From Armillaria gallica (Eukaryota > Basidiomycota > Agaricomycetes > Agaricales > Physalacriaceae), in the NCBI GenBank assembly GCA_037576215.1, contig JBANDB010000021.1, positions 682,001-746,000 on the forward strand: a DNA stretch of 64,000 nucleotides, read 5' to 3'. Below are positions 22,994-34,654 of this stretch, one piece after another. Numbering within the stretch: the first letter of the stretch is position 1; each line of letters begins with the position of its first letter. A model generated the notes under the pieces. It ran no database searches. It worked only from the letters and a program-made list of their open reading frames with translations, and was not told where the DNA came from. The position numbers and the translations under genes are program-made.

Positions 22994-24618
22994 TCAAGCC
23001 ACCATCGTCTTCGGCCGGATGTAGACGATGATCTCCTTCCCGAGGCGCACGGCGACAGCACCTACCTCCTTACATATCCTGAGCAGCTGCTTTGGGATAT
23101 ACGCCACTACCCTATACACGCCTTTCATTACCTCCCATGCAATCTCCAGCATGCCTCTGAGTGTCTTGTTGAGGACCCTGTACAACGCCTTTACCCCTTG
23201 CCATATCGCTCGCGGCAAGTCCATGAAAATGGCACGACCAAGATCGCATATCGCGTTCCAGACATCGCGAAGAGTGATGTCCTTCAGCAGTGTCCAGATG
23301 GCCAGCACAACGGTGTGTAATAGGGAGAAGAAGCTCTCCAAGACCTTGCCAATGTTCTTCACGAAAGCGGCAAGGAGGTCATACACTTTTATGGTCACCC
23401 GCTTCACGAACCCGGGAATAGGTTTTATGACGTCCTCCCAAAGCCACTGTGCGACGTCCTTGATAGTCCACCACAGACGTTCGCCAAATTCGACCCACGG
23501 GAACTCGATGATGAAGAATTTGGGGAGGTGATATAGGAAGAATTTGGGTACGGTCCAGAAGATGAACCTCCCGACGCGTGTAATATTCTCCCATGTTAGA
23601 GTGCGCCAAATTCGCTGGCCAATACTCTTGGGGATGGTCCATAGAAAGAATTTGGGTAGACTCCAGAGGAGGAATTTGGGCACTCTCCAGAAGAGGAACC
23701 TCCCGACGCGGATGATATTCTCCCAAGTTAATACGCGCCAAATCTCCTGGCTGATCTTCTTGGGGATGGTCCATAGAACGAATTTGGGTATCTCCCAGAA
23801 GAAGAACTTGCCGATATCGTAGAGCGTCAAGGCGATGGATTTGATGCGTCTGATGGCTTTTCTTGATCGGACTGGAATCAAGAAGATCGTCAGGAGCTGT
23901 AGTGCGAACAACGAATTGGTGAAAACCCACATCGAATCCGTTTGAAAGCACCTAGGCGCCGGGAAGGCAAGAATGCTGTAATCTCGCGCTGTTTATTTGC
24001 AGCAGCGAGACGCAGAGCGGTCTGACCATCAAGTGCAACTAGAGTGTCGTCTGCTGCGTAGTCCTTCATGAGGAGCTTCGCCATTGCTATCTGACCGGTT
24101 GACGCAGCTTCCATGAGCGGAGTACGAGGCACCATCCCGTTATCCAGGAAATGATCTATGTCGACCTGCTCACCACGCTGGATCGCCGAGAATACGCGTT
24201 CTATTTCTTTGTTGGCAATACATTGATGTCGGGAATCGTAGAGTGACTGGTGCTCCGGATTAGCGGCACTGCAGAGAGGCGAGCTCCACCCGTTGACGTC
24301 CGCGCTGTGAGTGATGAGAAGTCGTACTATTTTGGTGTCTCGAGCGCGGACGGCAGTGAAGAGGGGTGTATTGCCGTAACAGGAGAGGGTGTTCGGAGTT
24401 GCTAGGACTGGAGTCGAAGTAATAAAATGCGATACGAGGTCATAGTCATGTTGGGCGATGGCAAGGTGGAAAGCATGAGATTTCGCGCATGACTGGGCAG
24501 GAAGAGGCGGGGGAGGCGGCGCGATTTCATCGCCTGGGGCACTAACCACTGGCGTTGTATGGCTATAGTCACCGTATGGGGGTGCTGATGGTATGGGGGG
24601 GTGTTCAGGATCAGACAT
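22994..24618 (-). CDS. Ankyrin protein with W-x-x-P-K repeat domain, copy 1
   Basis: Two exons, 23931-24618 and 22994-23871 (59-nt intron), join to 521 residues. The N-terminus is proline-rich (residues 1-40). Ankyrin repeats follow: AIAQHDYDLVSHFI, GNTPLFTAVRARDTKIVRLL, and RTPLMEAASTGQIAMAKLL with DGQTALRLAAANKQREITAFL. After a basic segment (RSRKAIRRIK) the C-terminal half holds repeated aromatic W-x-x-P-K units (FWEIPKF, LWTIPKK, FWRVPKF, LWSLPKF, LWTIPKS, FWTVPKF, LYHLPKF) and then long amphipathic helices (LLHTVVLAIWTLLKDITL, IFMDLPRAIWQGVKAL). The aromatic, basic and amphipathic character suggests membrane association, but I do not recognise the domain. It contains a 132-bp internal duplication absent from copy 2. 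Confidence 0.8.
23536..23776 (-). repeat. 132-bp in-frame tandem duplication in ankyrin gene 1
   Basis: Two adjacent units, with the anchor GGGGATGGTCC at 23630 and 23762 exactly 132 bp apart, encode two copies of a 44-residue stretch running from W-T-I-P-K through RVGRF to the next P-K-F pair. Copy 2 of the gene has only one such unit, so the duplication arose after the blocks separated or was lost from copy 2. Confidence 0.8.
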
Positions 24619-27600
24619 GACGCTGGACGACCACGGTGAGTCAAGCGCCTTTTATTCAGTTCAGTGCTGTTGAACTCGTAATTTCAATTACTAGTCGACC
24701 CGCCCGGGGAGCTACACGTGGAATCTCGAAGAGGACGCGGATCTACGCGGCCATATATGTGTAGCATTAATAGAAGTAAAATCGTTGACTAGAGTGGTAA
24801 GCCACAGTCACGGACTCACAGCATCTATTAACAGCGAACCTTGTATTTGCAGGATGCAAAGCACAGGAAAGTTTGCTCAGTGAGTATATCATCCCTATTT
24901 TAAGATGAATTCAGACGAGATGTGAGGTTTCGGTAGTACGTCATCCCTCTGTCTCAGTGAGTGTTAGTTGCTCCACGACCGCGAAGCATGCGCTTCATAT
25001 CACTATTCGGTTAACCTCAAGCTTCGGCTCCCAGCGTCTTACTGTTGACTAAGTATGAGAAGCTGGGAGCTTTGGGACTGGTGATGGAGTCGACGCAGCG
25101 TTTGTATTATTTTTATCAAAGGATGGTCTACATGTTTCCTTTTCATACTTTCGTTCATCACGAATGTGTTAAATGACTTACAACACGCAACTGCGTCTCC
25201 TTCACGCAAGTGATGCACTTTAAGTGTACGTAAGTAAAGCTGTTCAGCAGCTCACCTGGCAAATCATATTGAACACTTTTGACACGAGTCAGACGCGTGT
25301 AATGAGCACCTTAACAATAACGACCCATCATTGAATACAGTTTTTTAGCGCTCTCCTCTCGGCTCTGGTAGACCTCCGATAAACATTATATCTATATATG
25401 TCTTAGCGATTACTAAGTATTGATTATCTTCATTTCAGCCACCTTCTCGGTCAACATTGGATCAACAGCATTATCATGCTCGTGTCTAGAGGTGCAGTGT
25501 CACGGACCGGAAGACTCCCTCGACCCACGATGGTCGCCTTAGACGTTCACCCGTGTTAGTCGAAGGGATTTGTTTCTACATTATAATCAGTTTGACATTA
25601 CAATTAACTAGTAGAGGTATTACCAAAAGATCGCGCACGAATAAACGACGAGGGACTAGGAAAATCCAACCTGAAGCGTTCAAGATCGATCTTGGTCTGT
25701 ATTTGGACTTAATCTAACCGTCGTGTCCTTGGAATTGCTCTTCCTCTGATGTTCTCCATCCTAATTCTTCAAATCCTTTCGTTTCCATTTATTCTGTGGC
25801 TAGTACAATATCAGTTATGGGTCGCCTTGCAAGTCAAACGAGCCTCAAAGCTCATGAATCGAACGGGAACGGATTAATTTCCTCTGATGAATGCATGGAA
25901 GGCTCCCCACGCTACCTTAGGGCCCGTGTTTTGAACTTTGGAAGATGTCGTCGAGGTGGGTATGATTGCGGCCGTGAAACCAAGGGTAGCATTGGAGGGG
26001 AAACGAGCGAGCTGTCAAGGAATATTAAACATCCAGACAAATGTTTCAAGCCATCATTATGTACTTACCTCATTGAGCTGAGAACAAGGTCATCGGCATA
26101 CACTGAGACTTGCTCCCTGAATGGAATACTTGTTATTCGAGAATTTCTAGGGTCTTGAGGAGAAAGTAGTTTTGCCTTCGAGGCAAGAGAATAAGAAAGG
26201 CTTGAAACGGAAAGAAAGAGGACGAACCAAAGACAGGTGAGCGAAATAATCCAACACGAGGCTCTCGAGGATCAATGTCGTGCCGTTTACGATTTGGGGA
26301 ATGACACCGTGATGTCATCTTTCCACATCTTCCTTCCTTCCGTGGCGTCGATTGTCATACTCGGCTACTTGCAGGTCAGAGTACTGGTCCATAAATTGAC
26401 TTAATTGTATTAATTTTGTCTGCAAGAGACGGTTCGTAACAGAAAGTACGTGGCTCTCGGACATAGGTCTAGGTTATTCTACCCTTGGATGTCGTAGTTA
26501 GCTCGTGTTTCCCTGTAATTGAAGATATCTCACCGGCTCCTCCATGTTTACGAAGCCGTTACCTTTTTAGGATGGATATATGAGAGGCAAAGAAGGCGCG
26601 AATACATCGGTACGGACTTGGGGACGGTAGAGAGTCTGTGGTTCGAGTCGCGGCTATCCAAGCGAGACCGAGCATCACGTACGAGATATTGATGGATTTT
26701 AGAATAACCGAATGCCAGGAGTCCTTCTACGGCATGCCCAAGCTCAAGTGCTTCCCTAATCTTGAGCCAGATCATTCTATTCCTCAGAACATTTGAATGA
26801 GTTTAGGATATTGCAACGGTGAGAATACTTACTATTCATCCTGCGAGCCAATGATTCTATGATCGCTCCCTTCTAGCGAGCAGGGATTCAGAACGCAAAA
26901 CCTTCGAGCGAACGTCGCGCATGCTGATGGTCACGTACAGCCTAGATACGCCACCAAGGTCCCCGCGTCTTTGAATTTCGGAAGGTGTCGAGAAATACTG
27001 AAGTGGATTTGGGACTGAGACTCGGAGGGCGAGGTATTTATCATCCTTCTTCCTCGTACGCCGATTCCCGTAGGGTTAAGCATAAAAGTACATGAACCTA
27101 GAATAATACACCTATAAGAAACGAAACCTAATAAATGAGTACAGTCAACAGAGCAAACGAGATAGAGAGTTCAACTTAACGCGTCGATCAGAGATGCGGG
27201 CGCCGCAGATTGACATACTGCGATTCCTTTGCGAAGGCTCTTCAGCGGCCCAAATTTACTGTTAAATTCATTCATTTTTGAGATCATATGTCTGGCTCAG
27301 AGAAGCTACTTACATTGGCAAAGCGGGAGTGAACCGTTGACGAGTATGTGGAATATCAATCTCGAGCTGTTTTTGGAAGGTTCGCTAGGCTTGACTTGGA
27401 CGAACGCCTCCCCAAGATCAGATTCTTCTTCAGTCTTGCAGCTAACCTCCGTACATCCCATGGCATTTGCTCTTGAAGGAAACGATGGCTGGAAGGTAAG
27501 AATATTTATTTAACACGTACTGGACTCAGTACTAATGATGGTCAAATATGTCATTGCATTCAATTTCCTCCTCGTAATTCTAATGAAATCCGGGAATCCC

Positions 27601-28089
27601 TTCGCTCAAGTGACAGGTGCCGCGTATTCGGTATTCGGATGCTTTGAAACGGGTGCTCAATTTGCTGAAGATAGAACCTGTATAAAAGAAGGGTGAGTTT
27701 TAGTTCCTTCAATGTTTCTTTTTCCCTTACCTTTACTCCGACTCCTGTCCCTTACTTTCCAAGCCTTGCCCGTCCCATGGCCGTGTCAATGCGGCGTGTA
27801 GAGGATGATGGTGACGTCGTCGGCGCGTCGCGAGATGATGGTGGGAGCGGATGACCGAATGTTTGGCTTACTGGCAGCGCATCAAACAGCACCGCTATTT
27901 CTTCTCCTGCCATCATGGTAATTTATTCTATCGCCCTTCCTTCGTCCGTCACGGCTGTCCAAGACTCTTCAAGATGATTCCAACGCTCTCCCAAGGATGA
28001 TATCTAAACATCCTGTGAGCAGAATTTCGCGTTGATTTAGGATGCTATTTATCTTTTATTTTCAGCCGACTTTTTCGACCGCCCCAAAG
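24619..28089. other. Long gene-poor stretch
   Basis: The left edge holds the ankyrin promoter, with a CACGTG at 24715-24720 and an AATAAAAGG box. Similar sentences of sequence recur near 25930 and 26965 (GTNTTTGAATTTNGGAAGRTGTCG-like), hinting at old duplicated fragments. The open frame at 27229-27513 ends near a possible splice donor. No family motif is recognisable, and I call no gene. Confidence 0.45.
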
Positions 28090-29620
28090 CTCAAGATGAA
28101 GATGAAGATGTCAAAATATTTTGCCCCGCGGCGAGCAAACTCATGCCGATGAGAAGGATTTCGACGATGGCTCTGGGTTTAAGTAGTGTGTGCGTGCGCG
28201 GGAGGGCATCGAAGATGCCTGATGCACAGTAAGTCTGATTGTGCTCCTCGCATTGCAGTTCACTAATGTCCTCCCTCCGCAGCATTTTTTCCGCCTCCTC
28301 TCCTCAACGCCACCTAGATTCTGGCAACGGCTTTCCTCCCAAATCTACGAAAGGACGCCGTTCCATCTTGTACCATCCGATTTTGCCCAAAGACGACGTA
28401 TCGCCATCCGGCGAGCAGCATCCTGCCTTCCTGGATTCACGGAGAGGCTCGTGTATGCGATGGCAATGGAGGGCGGGAGAGTAGGCGCGGGGATGGAGAA
28501 CGGAGAATGGTAGGTCTTTGGGCTCTGAACTCCTGCACATTCAGGGGCACTCATATTCTTCACAGCTCGATCTCGATCCCGCGACCTCCCTCGAAAGACG
28601 GCCGACTCTCGCTCGAGGAGCCGTCATGGACCTCTGCCATCAAGGTCCCGGATTTTGCGCGAAGACGACGTATCGTCATCCGGCGAGCAGGCCTACCACC
28701 GTCAAATCTGTCTAACGGGCGACTGTAGAAGGATGAGCATGCAGCGTGGACCGGGAAGCGACGGAGGGACCAGAGGAGATGTAGAGTAAGTCTTCCTTCC
28801 ATCCTTGTGTTCGCACACTGAACTTTCCCTCAAGACCTTGTCAATCACGGCGATCATTGCGTCGACTCCTTTCAGCGACACCTGTACCCATAAGCCAACG
28901 ATCTTCCCGGTCAAAGAACGGCGAATTTTTCTTAGAGACGACGTATCGTCGTCTGACGAGCAGGCCTTAGGACTCGGACGTGACATCGGGGGACAGCGGG
29001 AATGGAGGGAAGCGAGATGGAGGATGGCCACAGACATGTCAGAAGTGGTATGTCCCTCGCACTCACCTTCCTTACTTCGCATTAACCAGCTGTTCAGTCA
29101 TCAAGTTTCTGCACCGTGGGGACCTTGTTTTTGCTTCGAGACGACGTATTGTTGTCCGGCGAGGAGGACCCTTGTGAGGGCAAGCAGATGACAAGGATGA
29201 GGTGGGAGTGGTGGAAGGATACGAAAATACGCCGGGCATGGGTAAGTTGTCCCATTCACTTATGTTCTCAGAACTCACTGTGTCTATAGTTCGGCCGTTC
29301 TATATGGAACTGCCTCCTGCGAGTGATGAGCGATGACCTCTAGCACGACGGATTGACAACAGCCGGGCTCAAATTTTCCATGGCACGACGTATCGACGTC
29401 CGGTGAGCAAGCAGCGGGAGTACGGGTAGAAGTCGGCTGACGCATGTGAGGATGGTAAGTCTTTTCTGGTTACTCACATTTCATGTCACTTAAACGTTAA
29501 ACTCTCGTAGATATAACACACACTCTCTCAAACGACACTTACGACCTCGCATCGTTTAGGGTGATTTTACCCCAACGCAACATATGAGTGTCCGGGGAAC
29601 AAACCTACAGCGACGGGAGG
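28090..29620 (+). repeat. Degenerate tandem array of 180-270 bp units with a conserved core
   Basis: At least five units share a core of the form GACGACGTATCGTCATCC followed by GGCGAGCAGG, at 28392, 28664, 28937, 29140 and 29394; weaker copies lie near 29573 and 28115. Spacing is 272, 273, 203, 254 and about 180 bp. A T-rich lead (GATTTTGCNC) precedes each core, and most units carry a splice-donor-like GTAAGT or GTAGGT and a pyrimidine tract with AG between cores. In one frame the core reads DDVSSSGEQA, in another FARRRRIVIRRAG. Stops in some units mean that neither frame is open throughout. It may be a gene built from repeated exons, its decayed remains, or a structured non-coding repeat. 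Confidence 0.6.
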
Positions 29621-29639
29621 GAGGGTCTATTGGGACTTT

Positions 29640-31072
29640 GGACTATATGCACGATGCTGTTCCTTCCAGAACGTTTTTCCCCACTCTCAGTTCGCCATTC
29701 CAGCGATTATCTGACGGTGCTCTGTTTTATATTGATTTCTCTAAAGTCCTAGATAAGTAGCCGAATTTTGGCCTCTCGTTACTTCGTTACTATCCTCTAT
29801 ATTTGCTACTTCGGAGGGTGTATGCCCGATGAGAACACTTTGTACAAAAGATCTCCGCAGTTGGAATGAAACTGTTATTAATATTCTTTTCGCAGGAGGT
29901 TGTCCCTGTTGATCGAATGAGTCGCTCCTAACGGTTCATTGAGTCACATTTTCGGTCCGACCATCGGAGGATCTGCATGCCGTAGGTCTCCTTGCTTGTT
30001 ACCGACTTCTGCGGGATCTATATATATTTTTTCAAGACGTTCTTGTGAAGAGCTGTGGTAAGTCTTACATTCCGGAAGAAATACTCTATCAATGTGGTAT
30101 TGTATTATCTCACACTATTGCCAAGTGTTAACCATGAAACACACTTGCAGATCTATGGCCAAACAGTCACTAGAGGTCAGACTTTCTTCGTATTTACAAA
30201 GAAATTGTGTTATTTACAGTAAGATGGTGGTCTTTCCATTGTTTCTCTTGACGGTAACCATTTGTGTGCCCTATAGCACACAAGAATTCAGTTGAAAGAT
30301 GCTCTCTTCAAGAGAACGATACTCACATCTGCCATCCAAGTGGTGGACTCAATGGCACCTGTCACAAGCTGTCTGGTTGAGTCATAAAAGAAGACACGTA
30401 AACCCGAGATGGTGAGGAAAAATTGTCGTAGTACATCTGAATGCACCATGAAGTATACGATGAGAACACACTGGAAATACGTTCATAGAGAAGGTAGATG
30501 ATTGGGGCAATGTGCGTACTTGAATATACACTGAACTAAAAATCATTTCTCGCCGTTGAATTATAGATGTTTGTGGAACGACTGAACTAGGTACGTAACG
30601 GACCCTAAATGGTCTGGGAATGTTGAACTGGGGAGTGCTTCAGAACAAGCACTGGATCTGCAATGACTAATGATTTGTGAAGAGGGTACATACTCTCAAA
30701 CACATTATGGGACAGACATGAAGCATGGATACATCTTGCAACTACAGTTGATCTTGTATAGTCGATGGAGTCATTGTATAGATAGATGTCCAGTGGCAAA
30801 TGGAAGCCTGAGAGAAGCACTCAGAAGCAAATCAAGGGTGCGGCCGCCTCAAAGCCGCTTTTGAGCTGCTTTTCTGCGCATGGCATATTCACGAAGAATT
30901 CGAGGCTGGGAACACCAGTCATACCAGACACGAGAGTTCACGACTCAGCATTCTTTGCTAGGTACCTTTCTGAAGATGCCACCCCTCGGTATCGCACAAA
31001 GTAGCTCACACGCAAAAGGTCAAAAACTTCGACTGAGAGAATTCCACCGAAGTTTGTCTGACGACATTCAAG
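29640..31072. other. Gene-free stretch
   Basis: Short open frames only; no motif, repeat or convincing exon seen. Confidence 0.5.
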
Positions 31073-31309
31073 AAAGACGGGTGGATGGATACACAAACTA
31101 CATGCATTGGTATTGTTCCCACAAAGCCTCCAAATATATATTATTTGAAGAACACTGACACATCTCCAGTATCAGACTTAGGGTGAAGGAATCTTTCACC
31201 CTAAATCTGATACTGGAGATGCATCAGTGTTCTTCAAATAATATATATTTGGAGGCTTTGTGGGAACAATACCAATGCATGTAGTTTGCGTATCCATCCA
31301 CCCATCTTT
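31073..31309. repeat. Long hairpin: 115-bp inverted repeat, 7-nt spacer
   Basis: Arms 31073-31187 and 31195-31309 are about 96% identical, around the spacer GGAATCT. All five mismatches I count are transitions (C/T or A/G). The right arm ends about 10 nt before the hAT terminus. A repeat of this kind would fold back on itself in single-stranded form. Confidence 0.9.
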
Positions 31310-31319
31310 TAGCGATTTA

Positions 31320-34045
31320 CAGGGCTTGGCCTAAGCCCAAAAGCCAGGCCAGGCCCTTCAAAGCCAGGCCCTAACATCGGGCTTGCACAGGGCTCAGGCT
31401 CGGGCTTTGAGTTCTGAAAGCCCAAGCCCTGGGTAAAAGCCCAGGCTTTTCACAACATTTTGAACAGAAAATTAACGCTAATCTCAGTTCCGTATTCCTC
31501 TCAGCTTCGCATTATGTAGGGATACATACAATGGTGTATTGTTAGTCAATCCAAGCTCGGGCAATCAACGAGTGGCTGCAGCATAACTGTACAGTTTTGA
31601 GGATCTATTATGTGTAATAGATTAAAAATACGTATGCAAAAAAAATCCTTCCACTCACTCTACTATGCCTGCAGGAGAGCGCGATCGACCTGACCCTTCA
31701 ATGATTGTGGATGGCCCACGCTCACACCGTCCTCCACGTATATTTGGAGCATCAGACGATGAACTGGCTGCGTCATCAAGCTCCAGTAAACGAACGGCCG
31801 CTGAAACAGCAACCGCTGATGATGACCTACAGCCTGAGGCGCCACGACCTTCGAAAAGAACACGAACAGATACGATTTCATCAATCAATGATGGTAATCC
31901 TGGCCCTGATGATGACGATATTCAGTATATTGGACAGATGAGGCAGACTACCGAGGTAGAGAAAATCCACGGTGAGCTGCTTTTCCTAGAAAGATATGAC
32001 TCTGATCTCACCTATTTCCACCAGAGCCTGAACCATCAGAACATATTGATTTGCCGGATCGGAATGTTGTTGATGAAGAAGGTTTTTATCAAGACATCCG
32101 GAAATCTGTACTGCCACTCAAGAAAGCTTCAGAAAAGAGCGACCCGACGGCCGACGTCAAACATTTCTTTACTGAGGTCTGGATGGCGATCAATGGTAAG
32201 GGAGTGGAGACGAGACGGCGCACCTGTCGTAAATGCAAGTAAGTATTCAGAACAATTGACTGCTGCTTTTACTCACGGTGTCCTATATAGAACAAACATC
32301 ATGGCAGATGTTAGTACATGCTGACGACATATGAACTCGGCTCACAAGGTATGTTCTACAGTAGTCTTAATAATTGGTGAGTATATTGACAAGTGCAATG
32401 TCTGAAGGACGCTTACCATGTTTGGTGCAAGAAGAAAAAGTTTCTGTCGATGTTGTCCGATGATGTCAAGGCACGTAAGCGCGCAGATACCTTGAGACAG
32501 AGCAGTCTGAACACGCATGCCGTTGACCGTGATAACCTTCCCAAGGCAGTCTGGTACTCCGACGCTGGGTTTCACAGATTATGCCTTGAGTGGGGGGCTT
32601 CGACAGATCAGGTAACGACTTATGCTCACCCTGCTTTATTCCTTTCCTGATGCTTACTCCGTGCAGTCCATCGGGGCGTTTGAGCATCCTCGTTTTGTAG
32701 CCATGATCCGCATGGCAGCTGCAGCTCCTGACAGTAGCACCGTCAAACTCCCTAATCGTGCGGCAACAAGGGCTGGCTATCTCTCAATGTCAAGTGAATA
32801 CCTTCGGAACCTGAAATCTGTTTTTAACGTAAGTCGTTTTCTGGTTTGATATGTCGGATACGCTCAGCTTCACAATATAGTCTGACGCTGTGAAGGGCCG
32901 TATCTCATTAACCTGTGATGCATGGGAAGCTGGCAATCTTGATAGTTACTTTGCTGTTACTTCTCACTACATCAAAGAGAAGAGTCCAAAAGAATGGGTT
33001 TTGAAGACGGCGTTGTTGGGTCTACCGCGATTAGCTGGTGCGCATACAGGGAAACGGTTAGGTCAGATTCTGTATAAAGTTGCTGATAGAGCCGGTGCTG
33101 CAAAGAAGGTAAGGCTTACATTGTGTCGCATTCCGAATTCATTGACCTAAGAATCATTTTATAGAGTGGACATATCACTTGCGACAATGCTCCAGTCAAC
33201 GGTGTGATGGTTGAGGAATATGGGACTCTGGTACGGCAGGCTGGTGATGAGGAGTTTGTCGCAGAAGAGCGACAGGTTGGCTGTAAATCCCACGTCGTCA
33301 ATATCAGCTCGCAGAAGATGACGAAGACATACAGTCAGACGTCTCATTTTGATCCAAAAAATCCCGATGCGCACCACCCGGAGACAAGAGATGAAGTAGG
33401 AATTATACGAGCTATAACAGTGAAGGTGAGCAGTCCAATGGTTGAAAATAATGTGATTGCAGCTCATATTTCACAGGAAGGTTCATCGTCTAGCCGCCAC
33501 CAGAAGTTCCTCGACATACAAGAAGCCAGAAACCTCAAAATACTCGCAACCAATCCTAAAGCCGAAGTTGAACCTCCTAAGCATTTGAAGCTTGATATGA
33601 AAGTCCGTTGGTCGTCGACGCTCCTGATGTGTTATCGGGGTGTCCTGTTGAAAGAAGTGAGTCGCATTTACTTCAGATTAATTTATCTCACAATGTGGTT
33701 AGGCAGTGAAAAGGTTTGTAAATGAGCTGATTGAGGATGAGAAGGAGGAATCCAAGGTCCGTAAGCTTGAGCAGCTGAGGATGTCGACCGAAGAATGGAA
33801 TCGGCTGTTATCGTTCACGAAGCTTCTCATGGTACGTGGCTTTACACCCATGTGATCTCCACGGCTAATTCCGATGGGTGATTCACAGCTTTTTGACGAT
33901 GCCCAACAAGAATTCTCCGCAGAGGGCTATCCCTCCTTGCATCTTGTCTTACCAGCGCTAGAAAGACTTTACGCGAATCTCAACAAACGGCTCACAGTGC
34001 CGGAATATGCTCCATTTTCCGCAGCCATCCAAAGCAGTCATTATT
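31320..34045 (+). mobile_element. hAT DNA transposon, 3'-truncated
   Basis: The left terminus starts CAGGGCTTGGCCTAAGCCC, followed by a subterminal zone full of GGGCTT/AAGCCC motifs (31320-31465), as in hAT elements. The transposase follows in the same orientation. The right terminus is missing: the coding sequence breaks off near 34035 and runs into the sequence of the next palindrome. No right inverted end or 8-bp target duplication can be found. Confidence 0.65.
31665..34045 (+). pseudogene. hAT transposase, interrupted and truncated
   Basis: The N-terminus is Ser/Asp-rich (MPAGERDRPDPS...). A BED-like finger follows (RRRTCRKCK ... ADVST-C-stop-RHMNSAHK), then the transposase core: LTCDAWEAGNLDSYFAVTSH, HTGKRLGQIL, HITCDNAPVNGVMVEEYG, VGCKSHVVNIS, KLDMKVRWSSTLLMCYRG and LPALERLYANLNKRL. 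The reading passes through about eight short introns. An in-frame TGA at 32322-32324 lies inside the zinc finger. The protein ends with a junction sequence at 34045, so the C-terminal hAT dimerisation region is absent. It cannot encode a complete transposase. Confidence 0.75.
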
Positions 34046-34086
34046 AACTGTTCTCTCCTTAACAGGTAGCGTAACTAATAAAGCCA

Positions 34087-34259
34087 TTCACTACCACTAC
34101 GAGTGACTGACTGGGCTGTTCTCTCCTTAACAGTAACGGTGCACGTTCCCCGCGGTGGGGGTAGTGCTGTTCTGCCTTTCACTACCCCCACCGCGGGGAA
34201 CGTGCACCGTTACTGTTAAGGAGAGAACAGCCCAGTCAGTCACTCGTAGTGGTAGTGAA
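34087..34259. repeat. Perfect 80-bp palindrome with 13-nt loop
   Basis: Arms 34087-34166 and 34180-34259 are exact reverse complements, with the loop CTGTTCTGCCTTT. A third short copy of CTGTTCTCTCCTTAACAG lies at about 34048, directly at the broken end of the transposase. Perfect identity suggests a very recent event or gene conversion between the arms. Confidence 0.95.
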
Positions 34260-34654
34260 CGGCTGAGGTGCATAGAGGGGTAAAACGATAAGTATATACC
34301 ACGAAACAAAGGGGGTTTGTTAGTCTAAATATAGTAAGTAAGTTCATTGAACGATAAGTAGTACGAACGAGAGACAGGCATTGGTTGAATCCTCAATAGT
34401 TACTCTGTCTCTTCTGAAAGCCAGTGCATTCACTCATACTAAGGTATAGCTCTACAGCAAAATTATTTTTATTTGAGAAGTGGCTTATCTAGTATTATTT
34501 CTAGGGAATGCAGCTCTATAAGCTCGAAATTCTTCTTTTCGCTGTGATTATCGTTATAGTCTCCTACAAGTGTGACTGTGGGAAGGAAATTACGAAGGGA
34601 GCATGCGCTGTCAGTGCCAGTAGGGAATGCCATACACCATATTCGGTAGCGTAA
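34260..34654. other. Gene-free stretch
   Basis: AT-rich DNA between the palindrome and the hypothetical gene. No coding features seen. Confidence 0.5.

Larger units (their letters stand above)
19998..24720 (-). repeat. Duplicated block 1 (F-box/LRR - small element - ankyrin)
   Basis: This block holds F-box/LRR gene B, the divergent small element and ankyrin gene 1 with its promoter. The same order, reverse-complemented, is seen from about 60160 to the window end (block 3). The F-box and small-element part is also seen at 37163-41300 (block 2). Homology continues through non-coding DNA, including the ankyrin promoter and 3' flank, so this is segmental duplication and not only gene-family resemblance. 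Confidence 0.75.

Noticed and set aside
26640..26665. GGTTCGAGTC, like a tRNA B box
   Set aside because: No matching A box or cloverleaf stems at the right distance; no tRNA can be folded here.
28090..29620. CRISPR-like array
   Set aside because: Units are 180-270 bp with a degenerate core and no uniform spacers; the organism is a eukaryote.
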